Part shown: positions 33,649 through 45,782 of the stretch, piece after piece
Position numbering within the stretch: the stretch's first letter is position 1
Layout: every line of letters starts with the position of its first letter
Source: Limnephilus marmoratus
Taxonomy: Eukaryota; Arthropoda; Insecta; Trichoptera; Limnephilidae
Length of the DNA: 64,000 nucleotides
Assembly (NCBI GenBank): GCA_917880885.1
Contig: OU862922.1
Coordinates: forward strand, 22,444,627-22,508,626
Direction: 5' to 3'
Notes under the pieces: generated by a model
What the model was told of the DNA's origin: nothing
Database searches by the model: none
The model's input: only the letters and a program-made list of their open reading frames with translations
Program-made: the position numbers and the translations under genes

Positions 33649-34451
33649 CCCTAGATAGCTAACGTTGCTGAACTGCCATAATAAGCTAACCATTCGACTT
33701 TTCGACGAACATTTTTAAATGATTATTTTAAAAAAAAATTTCATATTCGTTTACTTTTATAATATTTATAGAAAATAAGGGATATGAATTAAATACTATT
33801 TTAATAAAAATTGATATATTTTTATTTTTTATTACTAAATTAGGAACTTTTTATCGCACATGTTTTTTCAGATCAATTAGGTACCTTACGCTTTAAATGA
33901 CTAAATTATAAACGACTATTTTAACAAATAAAATAAAACTCTTATGGAATATTTTAACAAAGAAGGACATATGTTCTCTTCTACATATAAATCGTTTACA
34001 TATTTTTGTCACAAGTTGGGCAAAAATCAGCAGTATGTTCACCGCAAATCGGAATTTTGCATCTATTACATTGGTTCTTCGTCATTCGCCTTTTCTTACA
34101 GGAACATAAACTGCAGCTCTTCCTTTTCTTATTTGAAGCACTTTCTGGCTTAGTAGAACCTCCAGAACAAAATAATGTAGCTATAGCGTAAAAATGAAAA
34201 AAAAAATACAAATAATAATTCAACACATAAGAAAAAGCCACACATAAGCTAACCATTCGTCAAAATGACGACCATGCAGTACGTATCTCAAAAATCAAAT
34301 TACTTACCAATCGAACATGACTACCACTCGATGCAGTCAGGCGGGCACTAAGTTGGTGCGAAACTACAGGTGTGTAGGTAAAACAACAAAAGAAGGAGAA
34401 AGCAATATTTATCGTATGCTCGTCATTTCGACGAACGTTAGCTTTCTAGGG
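33649..34451 (-). mobile_element. piggyBac-like element, internally deleted (PB2)
   Basis: Left flank TTAA (33645-33648), then CCCTAGATAGCTAACGTT. The right end read inward is CCCTAGAAAGCTAACGTTCG. Three subterminal copies of an ATTCGTC..GACGA palindrome. A different subfamily from PB1 (ends differ), with the same overall architecture. Confidence 0.85.
33996..34256 (-). pseudogene. piggyBac transposase C-terminal zinc-binding domain (PB2)
   Basis: The 3' half reads CSLCSCKKRRMTKNQCNRC, ICGEHTADFC, PTCDKN, the C-terminal zinc-binding module. The first 30 or so codons are non-homologous read-through from the deletion junction. No DDE core. Confidence 0.85.
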
Positions 34452-35018
34452 TAAAATTGGGCATTAACTATGTAACATTTTCTAGCTTTAGTTCTGAAGA
34501 GTTTTATTTCACATGTTCACTTATTACTTATTTTTTTATTTATCTGTTGAACTCTTGAAACCGGTGGCAGAAAAATAAAAATTAAGTAAGTAACAAATGT
34601 ACATCTGAAATAAAAGTCTTCAAAACAAAACATTAATTGATTTCTTTCAAGAGCAGTTCTTTAAATAAAAATTAAAAATATGTGTGCTCATGCTATAGCC
34701 ATGTACAGATCTTTAGTTCACTATAATACTAGATAAAACATTTTCAAGTCACATATTAAACCCATTACTAAAGACACAGAAAGCAGTAAACACTAAGAAA
34801 AATAACGTAAGGTTTCGTTGCACTGCTCTATAAAGGATTTAATGCTTTGGGTGAATGACAAAGTTTCCTATAAAAATATTACAAATGTATCTATACAATG
34901 ATTAATTGGAACAAGTAAATAAAATTAAACACAAATTGAGCACTCAAGTATCAATTACCAAGTACTTCAATTTCCCCTTCACAAAACACACTTGCACCAA
35001 AAATATGCAACAACTTAT
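34452..35018. other. Intergenic
   Basis: Nothing recognised. Confidence 0.4.
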
Positions 35019-35441
35019 CCCGCGAGGTAAGAACCGATTTTTCATCCATATCTAAATAATAACTAACCAATTGGCTTATTGACCTAGGAATAAAGGTGTC
35101 CGAAAACCTATTAAAATAACACTAGGATGGGCTGTTTCACAGAATTTGAATAAATATCAAAGTTAATTTTCAATTTCTTTGAAAGATCTATTCAAGTTCT
35201 GTTATTATTTCATCATGGGTCAGTTGCCCGCGAGGTAAGAACCGATTTTTCATCCATATCTAAATAATAACCACTTGGCTTATTGACCTAGAAATAAAGG
35301 AGTACGAGAACCTATTAAAGAATAACACTAGGACGGGCTGTTTCACAGAATTTGTACAAGTCATCAAATATCAAAGTTAATTTTCAAGTTCTTTGAAAGA
35401 TCTATTCAAGTTCTTTATTATTTCGTCATGGGTCAATTGCT
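35019..35441. repeat. Tandem duplication, unit about 208 bp
   Basis: CCCGCGAGGTAAGAACCGAT starts at 35019 and again at 35227, and both copies run to TCATGGGTCA(A/G)TTGC. Copies differ by small indels. Confidence 0.9.
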
Positions 35442-36643
35442 TCCCAGAACTAAAAAACAACAGAAGTTGAATAGGGTTTTCACAAACTTTAAAATGAAAT
35501 TCGAAATTTTATGAATTGTTCAAATTTTGTGAAAAAACTGGCCATTGATTTTCACGATTTTCTAAATTTAATTAATAATTTAAATGCAAGAACAATTTCG
35601 GAAACCAATGATAGTTACAACATTAAATAAAAAATATATAATAAAAGACGTCACTACTCAAAAGTTATGATAATCAGCACATTATTGTTACTTTTTATGA
35701 CATTGTTACTATAATACGATGACGTAAGAAGAACTAGGGAAATACATGTTACATTTTATTCCTAAGAGCATGGGTGGCGCTAAGAGCAGGCAATAGTTAG
35801 GAGAGTCTATTAATTCTGATAACAAATTCGAAATAGTGCAAGTTATTCAAGCCAATGCATCTGTGCAAGTTCTTTCCAGGGTAAGTGATTTCCACACTTG
35901 ACTATTCTTGTCCTTCATGTACTAAAATTCTAAATTTATCTAAAGCTTATCAAAGAATTGCTCGAATTTTCTTAGTTTCGAGTCGCCAGTAATAAAGACA
36001 TTAATTACCAGGCCGGCATTACTTTAATATTCCCGCTAATCTCGGCGCAAATCTCATTTTTAATTGCGCCGAACATATTATTAGCAAGGAGGATAAATGA
36101 ATATTATTCCATTTGAAAGTGCACTTCTCGATGGCTATCTTCGCCATTTTCCCCGCATCGTAAATTACGCGCGTGTCATTCGGGTGCGGGAACAAAGGCA
36201 ATTAGTTCCAGTTCTATTTCAGCATCCTGACCGACCACGTGCGAGAAGGATTGCTGGAAGGATGCCAACATTATAAAATACCTAAGGACTAGAAATAATA
36301 CTTACTCTGATGTTGACTCTTGGGTCCTTATACCTAACAGCTTTGTAGAAGTTAAACCGGGTGGTATTATTGATAGAACCTGGGAAAGCGTGATATGCCC
36401 GTGGCATAAGCCATTGATACGATATAAAGACCAAAATTCTACAAAAAAGAAGAACGAATGAAAAGGCTGGAATATCTGAACTATATTCTCTTATATTAAA
36501 TTCGTTCGAAACACGCATATTTTGCAAATGACATTATAAAAATTCAAGACGTGTTCTGTATGTCAATTCAATTCTGATCGAATAAAAAAATGTAACATCG
36601 CTTTTGCAAAAGACAGTCATTCGTAGAATAATATTCAAGGTCA
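35442..36643. other. Intergenic
   Basis: No supported gene. Short frames at 36019-36201 and 36282-36527 lack known motifs. Confidence 0.4.
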
Positions 36644-37736
36644 ACAACATTCAAGGTCATAATGTTTGACAATTTTTGTAGTGTTTGAGCTTCCCGTGTT
36701 CGGCGGAAAACAAAACAAAAACCAAACTTAAACATCCCATCTCGGGTGAAGCGGGAAGGCAGGCGGGGGCCGGCGGGGGGGGAGAATTCATTTTTTGACA
36801 GAAGATACGCGATGCGGTCGTGTGTGGAAATAAACGGAATGGCCTTTTATGGTTGTGTGCCATGAGCGAGCATAATCACGAGTTTAAAATATTATTATAC
36901 CTAAATATTATTATACCTAAATATATATACATAAATATAATTTTATTATCAAAATATTTGATAATAAAATTATAATATAATAGCAAATTTTTATAATTAT
37001 TCTGTTTTTGACGTAAATGTTTACGCACTCTAAATTCTAGTAACTTTAGGTCTTGCAATACAATGACGTTATAATATAATGTTATTGGTGCAATAATCGA
37101 TATTTGTCGGAAATCTTTCCTGATAAATAAATATCTGTGTTTTCTTCCTGGTGTAGCATCTTTTCCACATCGAACGCATTTTAACATTTACGTAAACGAT
37201 AAACGTCAAACGTCAAGTTTTTTGGTTATCAACTGCGCGGATCTAATAATTATTAAGGATTTTTAATAAACACACTGTCGTAATGGATGATTATTTCTTT
37301 CGAGTTCACGAAAGAAATAATCATCCACTTGTAAATAAAGTCTATTAATTTATAAATCTGTTTCAGAGACACGGGAGAAATTGACCAATTTAAATTTATT
37401 CTATTTTTGATGCTACGTAGTTATTCACGCACTCTGAATTCAATAGTAATCGATATTAGTTGGAAATCTTTCCTGATAAATAAATATCTATTAAAATATC
37501 TGTGCATCTCAAATTCAATAGTAACTTAGGACATGCAATAAACGCCAAACGTCAAGTATTGCGTACGCATGGACGTCCGAATTCCAGACCAGTTGTCAAA
37601 TTGTGTGAACCGCGCGAACTTCACCCTAATCTTACAAATGTAATTGTTTGAAAGTCCTTCAATGACCTTCAAACGCCGAACACGGGAAGCTCAAACACTA
37701 CAAAAATTTTCAAACTTTTATGACCTTGAATGTTGT
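36644..37736. mobile_element. Element bounded by 63-bp inverted repeats
   Basis: 36644-36706 and 37674-37736 are inverted near-copies. The outer end ACAACATTCAAGGTCATAA and the inner end GAGCTTCCCGTGTTCGGCG match with only a few changes. About 1.1 kb lies between the outer ends with no transposase frame. No target duplication found. Superfamily unknown. Confidence 0.75.
36990..37520. repeat. Diverged direct repeat inside the 63-bp-TIR element
   Basis: AATCTTTCCTGATAAATAAA preceded by ACGCACTCT(A/G)AATTC occurs at 37023-37135 and again at 37428-37490. Confidence 0.6.
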
Positions 37737-37871
37737 GTTATGGGACTGTCAAAGCAAAAGTCTGGCGTTTGCCCGCGCAATGGACCCGTCTTTATAGTGG
37801 CGACGATTGCACGAAATTTCGAAAAAAGAACAAAGAATTCCTTTTTTTAATTCAACTGACTTTATTTTTTA

Positions 37872-38280
37872 CTAGCAAGTTCCCGTCATGCGTGGCTATG
37901 CCACTTAATAAAGAAATTGTTTCTTCCTGCGTGTCCTTTCCCCTTTCGTCCCGTTCCCCTTCCACCACCCCTTCCTCTCCTGCATCCCATTCCCCTCATG
38001 CGTTCCCCCTCCGCCTTCCCTCTCCCTACTCCCCTCTCCCGAGTTCCCCTCCCCAATCCCGCATTTCATACATTCATTCCCGGTACATTCGATTTTCAAA
38101 TAGCTCGCGTGCCAACTATTGCATTTTTTTTACAAATTTCATTATGCCAGGGCTCACCGATTCTTTTATACAAACCTTGTCCTGACAATAACGACCATAA
38201 AAAAAGAAATATCCAATTTGGTGCAGTCGTTTGGAAGTTAGCGCGTACATACATTTCAGCGATTCATTTTTATTTATATA
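37872..38280 (-). mobile_element. Helitron-like element H5 with C/G-rich core
   Basis: On the minus strand, the 3' end CATGACGGGAACTTGCTAG is followed by T. The 5' part is AATAAAAATGAATCGCTGAA. Its own 5' TC is not seen because H4 abuts it. The core at 37930-38065 is the complement of the GGGA-rich tract in H1. Confidence 0.75.
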
Positions 38281-38878
38281 CTAACTGATCCGGCGAACTT
38301 CGTACCGCCTCAGAATCAAAAACTGTTGTCAACTTATTAGCTGAATTGATCTAAATTGTTTCTCCCTGCGTATACCATACCTTGATCTAAATTGTTTCTC
38401 CCTGCGTATCCTTTCCCCTATCGCGTTCCCTCTCCCTCTCCCCACTCCACTTCTCCCCTTCCCCGTCCCGCTAACCCCCCTTCCTGAGTTCCTTTCCCCC
38501 CTCCCCCCTCCCTCCTCCCCCTCCCCCCTCCCCCCTACCCCCCTCCTCCCTCCCCCCTCCCCCCTTCCCCTTCCCCCCCTCCCCCCTCCCCCCACCTCCC
38601 TCCCCCCACCCCCCTCCCCCGGTTCACAGTTCAATATTATACCCCTTACAATATTGCAGCAGTTCTTTCAAAATAGGAGAATTCATTCCATACAAAATGT
38701 ATGGGGAAAATAATTTTCTTCGGAGTGGAACACCCTTTACTTTTAGGGGTATGAAAAATAGATGTTGGTCGATTCTCAGACCTACCAGATAAGCACACAA
38801 AATTTCATCAAAATTGGTCCAGCCGTTTCGGAGGAGTATGGTAACAAACACCGTGACACGAGAATTTTATATATTAGA
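38281..38878 (-). mobile_element. Helitron-like element H4
   Basis: Minus strand: starts TCTAATATATAAAATTCTCG after A and ends GAAGTTCGCCGGATCAGTTAG before T (CTAG mutated to TTAG). The H2-type 5' block (GTGTCACGGTGTTTGTTACC) is joined to an H3-type 3' end (GGCGGTACGAAGTTCG), with a 38380-38625 C-rich core between. Confidence 0.7.
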
Positions 38879-39984
38879 TATATGAATATATAGATATAGA
38901 TGATGTAATGTTTTTTTATTTGTATTGCGCTTGGACCTTTGATAAAAAATGTACTTTAATAATGTTTTTTATGTATATCTAGTAAGTCCAAATAACATTG
39001 TCAACTTTTAACGCGAGGTTGAGAATGGATTGAAGGCATGATGCAATCGTGAGCAATTCAACACTGTTTTGAACAGGACTCGCTCGTAAATTTAATATTT
39101 TACTTTCGGGATACTGCGCTACTCCATGTATTTATTTAAAGGTATTTTGGTTTAAGATAATGAGTTGAAATGATCAATAGAATAGTAGCTTTACATATTG
39201 AAAGTTTCGAAAATACAGTGCATACCTACGTACTATCGTAATAAGATCGCAATATGAACAATTTTAAGGCATTTGAAACAACTAAAACAAAACGAGTCTA
39301 GCACCAAAGCAAATCGGTACGCAGGTAGAAGGTATAGAAATTTAATTTGTTTTATATGAACAATTTTTTTTAATTATTTTATAACTCACGGCCTCTGAAA
39401 AATCACGGGAACGACATTTTTCTTCCACTATTATCACGCGAACAGCAGTTTGTGATAATTGGCTGGTTTAGATTCCGGTCGTTCAGCGTTAGAGCGTTTG
39501 AGATGCGTCTACCCACCTTATTTAAATGTACACATTTCAGAATTATATGGAAGATTGAAGTCGAGTTCAGACTTAGAAGAGATGTTGAATGGAGGGGAGG
39601 AAATTTTAGATAACGCTTGATAAAAGAGAGGATACCGAATAATAAATTAAGTTCTATCTAATCCAGTTTTATTCCCCAGCAAAAATTAATAACATTTTTT
39701 CACAACCTTCGAGGTAAATCCGCCATTCAAACTTGATCTTCATTCGTTTAAATAATAGTTGCCAAAACTCTAACATCGCCATTTTTATCGACCACATTTA
39801 AAAACAGCATCACGTCAATGATATAAATGTTTCAATGCGCATATAGGGCTGGCCCTGTGCAGGCGCAATTGGAGCCGTTCGCTCCGGGCGCCGACTTGCC
39901 AAGGCGCCAAATCAAGGAGCCAAAGCGCTGATAATACCTTACATTTAAGTACGAGTACTATCAGCGCATTCTTATGAGTGATGT
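38879..39984. other. Intergenic, possible hAT end fragment
   Basis: GGGCTGGCCCTGTGCAGGCG at about 39846-39866 followed by CTCCGGGCGCC resembles the end of a hAT-type element, but the other end is not found. Nothing coding. Confidence 0.35.
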
Positions 39985-40630
39985 TCCGGATATCCGTATC
40001 CGTATCCGCGTATATCCGAGGGAGAAGAAAGATCCGTATCCGTTACTTTTCTCGCGGATCTTTTACCTTATTAATTTTCAATTGATAGGATGAAATTATG
40101 AAATGCTGTATATAGGTGATTAGGTTGCATTAAATAACTATTTAATTCCATTCAGAGAATTTTTTATTTCTCAAAATCAAATATTTTATCGTGTTAAGTT
40201 ACCATACCATAACGTCAACGTCGTTTCAAGGTCTCGCGCGCCTACACCGATTGAATAAGAAAATAAAGATCCGTATCCGTATTTTTTTTTTTTTTTTACA
40301 TTAACTCCACACAGGAGGCCCTGAGGAAAATAATTTCCCTCGGGGTCTATGTCATCTAGGATGCTGTGTGGAGGGTCTTTTTGAGGAAAGGAAGGAATGA
40401 ACATTGGTCTTGAAGAGACCCATGTTGTAGGAAGGAGGAAACACAGAGGCCGGCAAATCATTCCACAGCCGAGCTGTTGAACACAAGAACGAGTCGAAGA
40501 AACGACCCGTTCTCATGTGACAAATGTCAACTGTGTACAAATGTTGGGTCCGTATCCGCGGATCTTGACACAAAATATCCGTATTCGGATCCGTATCCGC
40601 GGATATACATTTTTAACGATCCGGCACATC
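39978..40630. mobile_element. ATCCG-repeat inverted element interrupted by L1
   Basis: Left end GTGATGTTCCGGATATCCG and right end, inverted, GTGATGTGCCGGATCG. Inside both ends run repeats of GGATCCGTATCCGCGGAT type. Removing the L1 copy at 40282-40545 rejoins CCGTATCCGTA and GTCCGTATCCGCGG. No target duplication seen. Class uncertain. Confidence 0.55.
40282..40545 (-). mobile_element. L1 LINE 3' fragment (copy C)
   Basis: Minus strand; A tail at 40282-40297, double stem-loop, then C-terminal codons ICHMRTGRF, WNDLPAS, PPSYNMGLFKTNVHSFL. 5'-truncated at about 40545, where ATCCG-repeat DNA resumes. Confidence 0.88.
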
Positions 40631-40864
40631 ACACATACAGCAACCTTGAGGTTTTCACTAGCGTTTGGCTCAGGGACAGTATTGAGCGCGTACAACATAT
40701 CGTTTCACTTCTTTACCCATTCCAACACTTCTCACATCTTTCAACGCACTTACAAGTACACACACTTTGTATTACAAGCATCACCCGGTAATTACTGAAA
40801 GAACCTACCACAAATAAGAAATTACAAGGAAATATGATATTATAACATGTTACCCGTGAAATAT

Positions 40865-41300
40865 TTGGTGATCGGATAACGCAACAACACACAACACAAC
40901 TTCAACACCTCCTTTGATAAGTGATTAAAAGTGATGAAAATAAAAAATAAAATGGTTATATAGGTTAAGTTTGGTTAAGTTTTTAGATGTTCACGGCCAA
41001 AAGAATTTTCGTTATTTGTTTTTGGGGTGTTACGCCGTGTTGCGCTACCTCCTTCTTTAGCCAACGTTTCGGACAGCGTTACAATCAAACACATCTGCCT
41101 TGAAGATAAGACACTGTAACGCTCTCCGAAACGTTGCCTAACGAAGGAGGTAGCTCAACACGGCATAACACCCAAAAACAAATAACGAAAAAAGATTAAG
41201 TTTGGTTAGGTTATGGGTTATTTTTCTTTTTTTTTCATAAGTTTTAATGACTTATCAAAGGAGTGTTGAAATGCCAAGTTGTTGAATTGTCGTAACCAAT
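40865..41300. mobile_element. TIR element (MITE family M1, copy 3) with nested foldback
   Basis: Ends TTGGTGATCGGATAACGCAA and, inverted, TTGGTTACGACAATTCAAC. Inner arms TTCAACACCTCCTTTGATAA versus TTCAACACTCCTTTGATAAG. The central GGTTAAG motif is split by the foldback at 41010-41188. Confidence 0.65.
41010..41188. mobile_element. Foldback element with 74-bp arms
   Basis: Arms 41010-41083 and 41115-41188 are inverted near-copies: CGTTATTTGTTTTTGGG...AACGTTTCGG...AGCGTTACA. Spacer about 31 bases. A single related arm occurs at 56690-56752. Confidence 0.85.
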
Positions 41301-41519
41301 CGTGGAACCGAAATAATAAATTAATGAACTATTGTATCACGTTCATTGTAACCCTGTGCTTTGTTTATGTAATTCAAATCAAATAAAATGTATATAAAAT
41401 AAAATAAATAAAAAATAGTTTTTAACACTGAGCTCAAGGTACGAAATTTCCACAAATTTTTTTTCTTGATTTTAAGACCAACGCTACTGTTTTCAGCTCG
41501 AATCTAAATAAATATTATC

Positions 41520-41930
41520 AACAGTATTACTGACACACCTGCTTTGTTACAACTCATCCAGTTCAACATTCCTTCCCGTAGACTCCGAAATAATGAATTG
41601 CTGTTCCTCAATCAACATTCTACTAATTATGGATATCATTCTCCTTTATCCAGAATGTCGAAACTTGAGAACGCAAATCAAAGCATTGAATTTTTTGGTG
41701 TAAGCCTAAATGACTTTCGGCAGTCGTTACGCAATGTGGTTTTTTAAATCCATCTTCAAGCTACTTGTAGTTATCTTCTCTATGTACTTTTATATTATAT
41801 GTATTTTGTCAATGCTCTTCATCTATATGTAATCTCCTTTCATTGTGATCTCTTTTTTTTCTATTCGTGTTATTGTTATATTGTTAATTGGATTATTTGT
41901 CCGTAAATAAATAAATAAATAAATAAATGA
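41520..41930 (+). pseudogene. LINE ORF2 C-terminal end with (AAAT)n tail
   Basis: The frame at about 41530-41744 reads LLQLIQFNIPSRRLRNN, NYGYHSPLSRM, ending FRQSLRNVVF, typical for the last 65 residues of jockey-like LINE ORF2. A 3' UTR follows and an (AAAT)n tail ends at 41929. No RT domain; 5'-truncated. Confidence 0.7.
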
Positions 41931-44136
41931 AATTGATACGTAATATGCATATACATATTTATGAGACCAGTGATTCTAATAGACATATCTTTCTGCACAA
42001 CATTTTTTTAAAGTACGTATTTGGTTTTATTCCCAGTTCTAGTCATCAGCCACCACTCACAACAGAAGCGATTACGGGATCGAATCCCCGGGGCGTCGTA
42101 CATTTCAGATGACGTCGGAGGAGGGCGAACTTGAATTCGAAATTACCATGCAATCATATCATAAACGTCAAATATGTCGGATGGAAATTGCAGCAACTCA
42201 ACACAGACCCTATCAGTTCCGTGATGAAATTATTGATACAATCTTTATATAAAAAAATATACAATGGAGATTCGATTTTTCACCCTGTAAAAATCTTTCT
42301 TTAAATTATGAAAAGAAAATAAATATTCAGATAAGGATGTAATTTAGTGCAAAATACCATCTGATATAAGTTCTGAAATGAGGGACTGATGGTAAAAAAA
42401 TATCTCTCGTCTGCGAAAATCTTTATTAAAGGCGTTGCAGTGTTAACTTAAGTTTCGCATAGAAAATTTCTCATAGGTAATAAATTTCTCTTGACGCAAT
42501 GCTGTCTTTAGAAATTTGTGATGACATTCGCATAACTTTTCTGTCTGCACGTCATTTTATTTGTTTATTTATTACGCGCATCTGTATAATAATTAGGGTT
42601 CATACATATTTTTACTATGCCTACCTCACTAAGGATATCCTGTGTCGAAAAAGACTAGCTTACAAGTATTTTATTTCAACTCTAGGCACATTTTTCGGTA
42701 AGGATTTTGATAAGTACGTTTTTATAATATTTGAAAGAATTAAATCGGTTGGTATCGGCATGGGTAGATATGGGATAGCCGTAATGGGTTTAAAGCAAAG
42801 CCAACTGGCGTGTCACGGTCGTGTTAATAATAAAATTGCTATTTTGACACGACTGACGATTGATTTACTTTAAATAAAAGTAAAAGTAATAATTTAAGTA
42901 AAAGATAAGAAAGATCCTTATCTTCTAATCTATATTATTATGTGTATCTACCTATCTGTATGAACCTACCTATTACTTTTAAATTAGAAAACAGCTGTCA
43001 ATCTTATGTTAATTGCATATTTTATTTTATTCTATCTCTTCTCTTTTTTATTCATATTTATACAAAATATGTATGTAGGCTTATAATATGCAATGTAAAC
43101 ACCTATTATTTTATTATTATTTTAATTTTATGCTAAAAAATCCACGGCTATTTTATGTTTTAATTGGTTATTTCATTTTTATTTTATTTTTTCTCTTCTC
43201 TTTTTTTTCTTTTGCTATGCTAAACAAATAACAGTTAGGTACTATATTTTAAACTTTTTTATAATTTTATTTTATATTCTTTATCTTATTTTTATTTCCT
43301 TTTTTAATTTCATCAATTTTCATTCTTTTTGTACAAATCATGTTCTACATGTTCATACCCAAAATTATTTGATTGTCCTAAAACGGGATAATACTCCTAG
43401 TTGGGCAGTCAAAATTTAATAAATTATGTATATAAATTTATATTACTGTGCTAAATAAACAAATAAAAAATAAAAATAAAATATATAAATAATTGTGTGG
43501 CAAGCAAACAATGCAGCGCTTTCACGACAGATTACCTTCCATTGGTTATTCGTACACGGAACTTTCATTATCAGCTACTCGACGCCGAGCTAAAAAGCCA
43601 ACCATTCTGTTCCTGATTGCCGTCGACTCAACTGTTCGTAAAAATTGCTCCAGTGTTCGCTTCCCACCTTCTGAGAAATAATCTCTTATACAAATGTAAA
43701 TTATGTGGTTGAATACTGTTTAATAAACCTGTAAGTTCAAAGTCTTCCTTATTTGATTTACCATTACAATTATACATATCGTCATAACAGTAGTAAATAA
43801 AATTTAAAATGAGGCGGTTTTTAATCCGTTATGCCTAATTTATAAATTGAGGGTGCGGATTCTTGTGCAGTAGTCACATATTAAAAAACTAATAAAATGT
43901 GTTAATTGTCATTAGTTCTACACTGAAATTCTGGCACATTTCCAAAAAACTTTATCAACGCTTTCAATTATAATTTTTTTTTATCATTTGCTTTCTTTTG
44001 CTTTTCTAAAGAAGAATACAATAATTTTGTTTCATCTTGGTCCTTTCTAAACTAATAGCATAATATATTATATTTAATTTGAAATCAATTTTCAACACAT
44101 GTACACACTACATGTTTAAATTATAATTCATGTTTA
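41931..44136. other. AT-rich intergenic; unassigned frames
   Basis: A 124-codon frame at 42499-42873 and a 62-codon frame at 43493-43681 have no domain I recognise. GGGATCGAATCCC at about 42077-42089 resembles a B box but no tRNA body surrounds it. Otherwise A/T-rich. Confidence 0.4.
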
Positions 44137-44333
44137 GACTGGTCAGTGGTTGAGTGGGCATAGCGCTTGGGTCCCACCCGAGCGTCGCGTGTTCGATTCC
44201 TCGGCTAGCTAAGTCTTCCATCACAACACAAGCAACATTTTCGGCTTTCTGTGGTGGTAGTAGGAGATTTTCAAACATTGTTGGGTTATTCGTAACCCGG
44301 GAATTTTTGTCTTCCTTTTTAATTAAAAAAAAA
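44137..44333 (+). mobile_element. tRNA-derived SINE, type A (copy 2)
   Basis: The fullest plus-strand copy. Head GACTGGTCAGTGGTTGAGTG, B box GTGTTCGATTCCTCGG, body CCATCACAACACAAGCAAC, TTCTGTGGTGGTAGTAGGAG, then TTGGGTTATTCGTAACCCGG and an A tail. Confidence 0.85.
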
Positions 44334-45782
44334 TGAACTAGCCTCCTTCAGCTTCGTAGTTATCCATTATCCCTAAGAAACATTAGTGAACCAATATTGT
44401 TCTTTTAACACCTATATTATTTTTATTACTTCATAAAATTATTTACCTCAACACAGGCTTATCCAAGTGAGGTTAAAAATGAATTTTAAACAATAATACC
44501 TCCCATGTAAAGAAACAATAAATAAATAAAATCCAAGGTATTTTGTGATTAAAAAATCTGATTATTATTTTCTCAAATTTCAAATTCAGAAATTCAGTCT
44601 CTCAGTTTGATGGCAAATGAGATGTCAGGCAAATATAGACTGAGAGACGACGTAGGTAAACCCTAGTACGCAATGTTGATTGACTGTCTGCATCCAATTT
44701 TCAAAAGATACTAAGTCACCAGCGCCATTGGATTCCATTAAAATCAACTTGAAAGGCATTTTTAATTGTAAATTGTGAATTATCTACTTAGTGCCGTTTT
44801 GTTACTTATAAAAAAATATTAAATTTTTCGTTAGTTTTTTCTCTATTTTCCCAATGAATTTCGGGCCTTACTCGGGGGAGCTTTGAAAGCTTCGTTTTAA
44901 AATTGGAACGATTCTCTCGCGTATTGTTCGGTAGGAAATTGCGCCGATAGATGTCGTTATCATCGCGGGGGTCGGAATAATTGCGTAATATCCTACCAAT
45001 AATCGTAAATATTGATGAACTATTGTATTTTCATCACTTTTTATTACTCAATAATATACCTAACTGGGTATGAAAAATATCGGATACCCAGAAAAAAAAA
45101 CAGTGTACCTGTAAACAAAAGACGAACCAGACCAGAGTTCAGTTGACTAGTATGTCTCAATTAAGTTAAGTAGTTACCTACTTTCTTTTTATTTAGTAGG
45201 TATATTGTATATATTGTACAGGCAGTATACGACGTCTTTAAAATGTATCAGGAATTATATTTCGTGCTGAAACAAACGAAGCACGGGAGTCGTCGTTAGT
45301 GGGGAGGTGAGAGATTTTTGCATCACTAAGGAGGCTCCCTCATGGGTCGGTATGGAATCGACATCAACCGAGTGCTGCAAGACCATTCGCCGAAAATCTC
45401 CACAATGGACTGCGATGTAGACTGTTTCCTCACGCTGTCGAACTTTACTTTTCGGCGCAGAGTTTTGCAGCAATCGGTTTGTGTCGATTCTTTACCGGAC
45501 CATTAGGGAGCCATCTACACCAAACTAAAGCGCTTGGCCAGTAAAATGGCGAAAACCGGAAAAAATGCATATATTTGCTTTAATAAATCCAGTAAAGTGA
45601 AATAAATCCAACTGAAATAAGCTATTTTTTTCCTAACATTTGGTAAAGATGGTGAGACCTTTTCAAATATCGAGTCTTTCTTGAACACATAAAACAAATT
45701 TGTCTTATTGGAAATTTAATTAAAATCAAAATATTAATGTTATTTATAAGTTCTGCAAGTATTTCAGTTTTTTTGTGATAGC
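44334..45782. other. Intergenic
   Basis: No supported gene. The 72-codon minus frame at 45255-45473 lies in a less A/T-rich patch and may be decayed mobile coding DNA, but no motif is certain. Small palindrome CTGGGTAT...ATACCCAG at 45064-45091. Confidence 0.4.

Noticed and set aside
36720..36800. G-rich patch as promoter
   Set aside because: G-quadruplex-type run only; no transcript or gene evidence beside it.
37905..38634. Frames rich in Gly/Arg/Glu or Pro/Ser
   Set aside because: Same low-complexity cause in H4/H5 cores.
42077..42089. B-box-like GGGATCGAATCCC
   Set aside because: No A box or cloverleaf arms around it.
42499..42873. 124-codon hypothetical protein
   Set aside because: No recognised domain, A/T-rich codons like the surrounding non-coding DNA, no promoter or splice support.
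45064..45091. Small CTGGGTAT palindrome
   Set aside because: Too short to separate from chance in A/T-rich DNA.
45255..45473. 72-codon minus-strand frame in a G+C-richer patch
   Set aside because: Could be decayed mobile coding DNA but no motif is certain.
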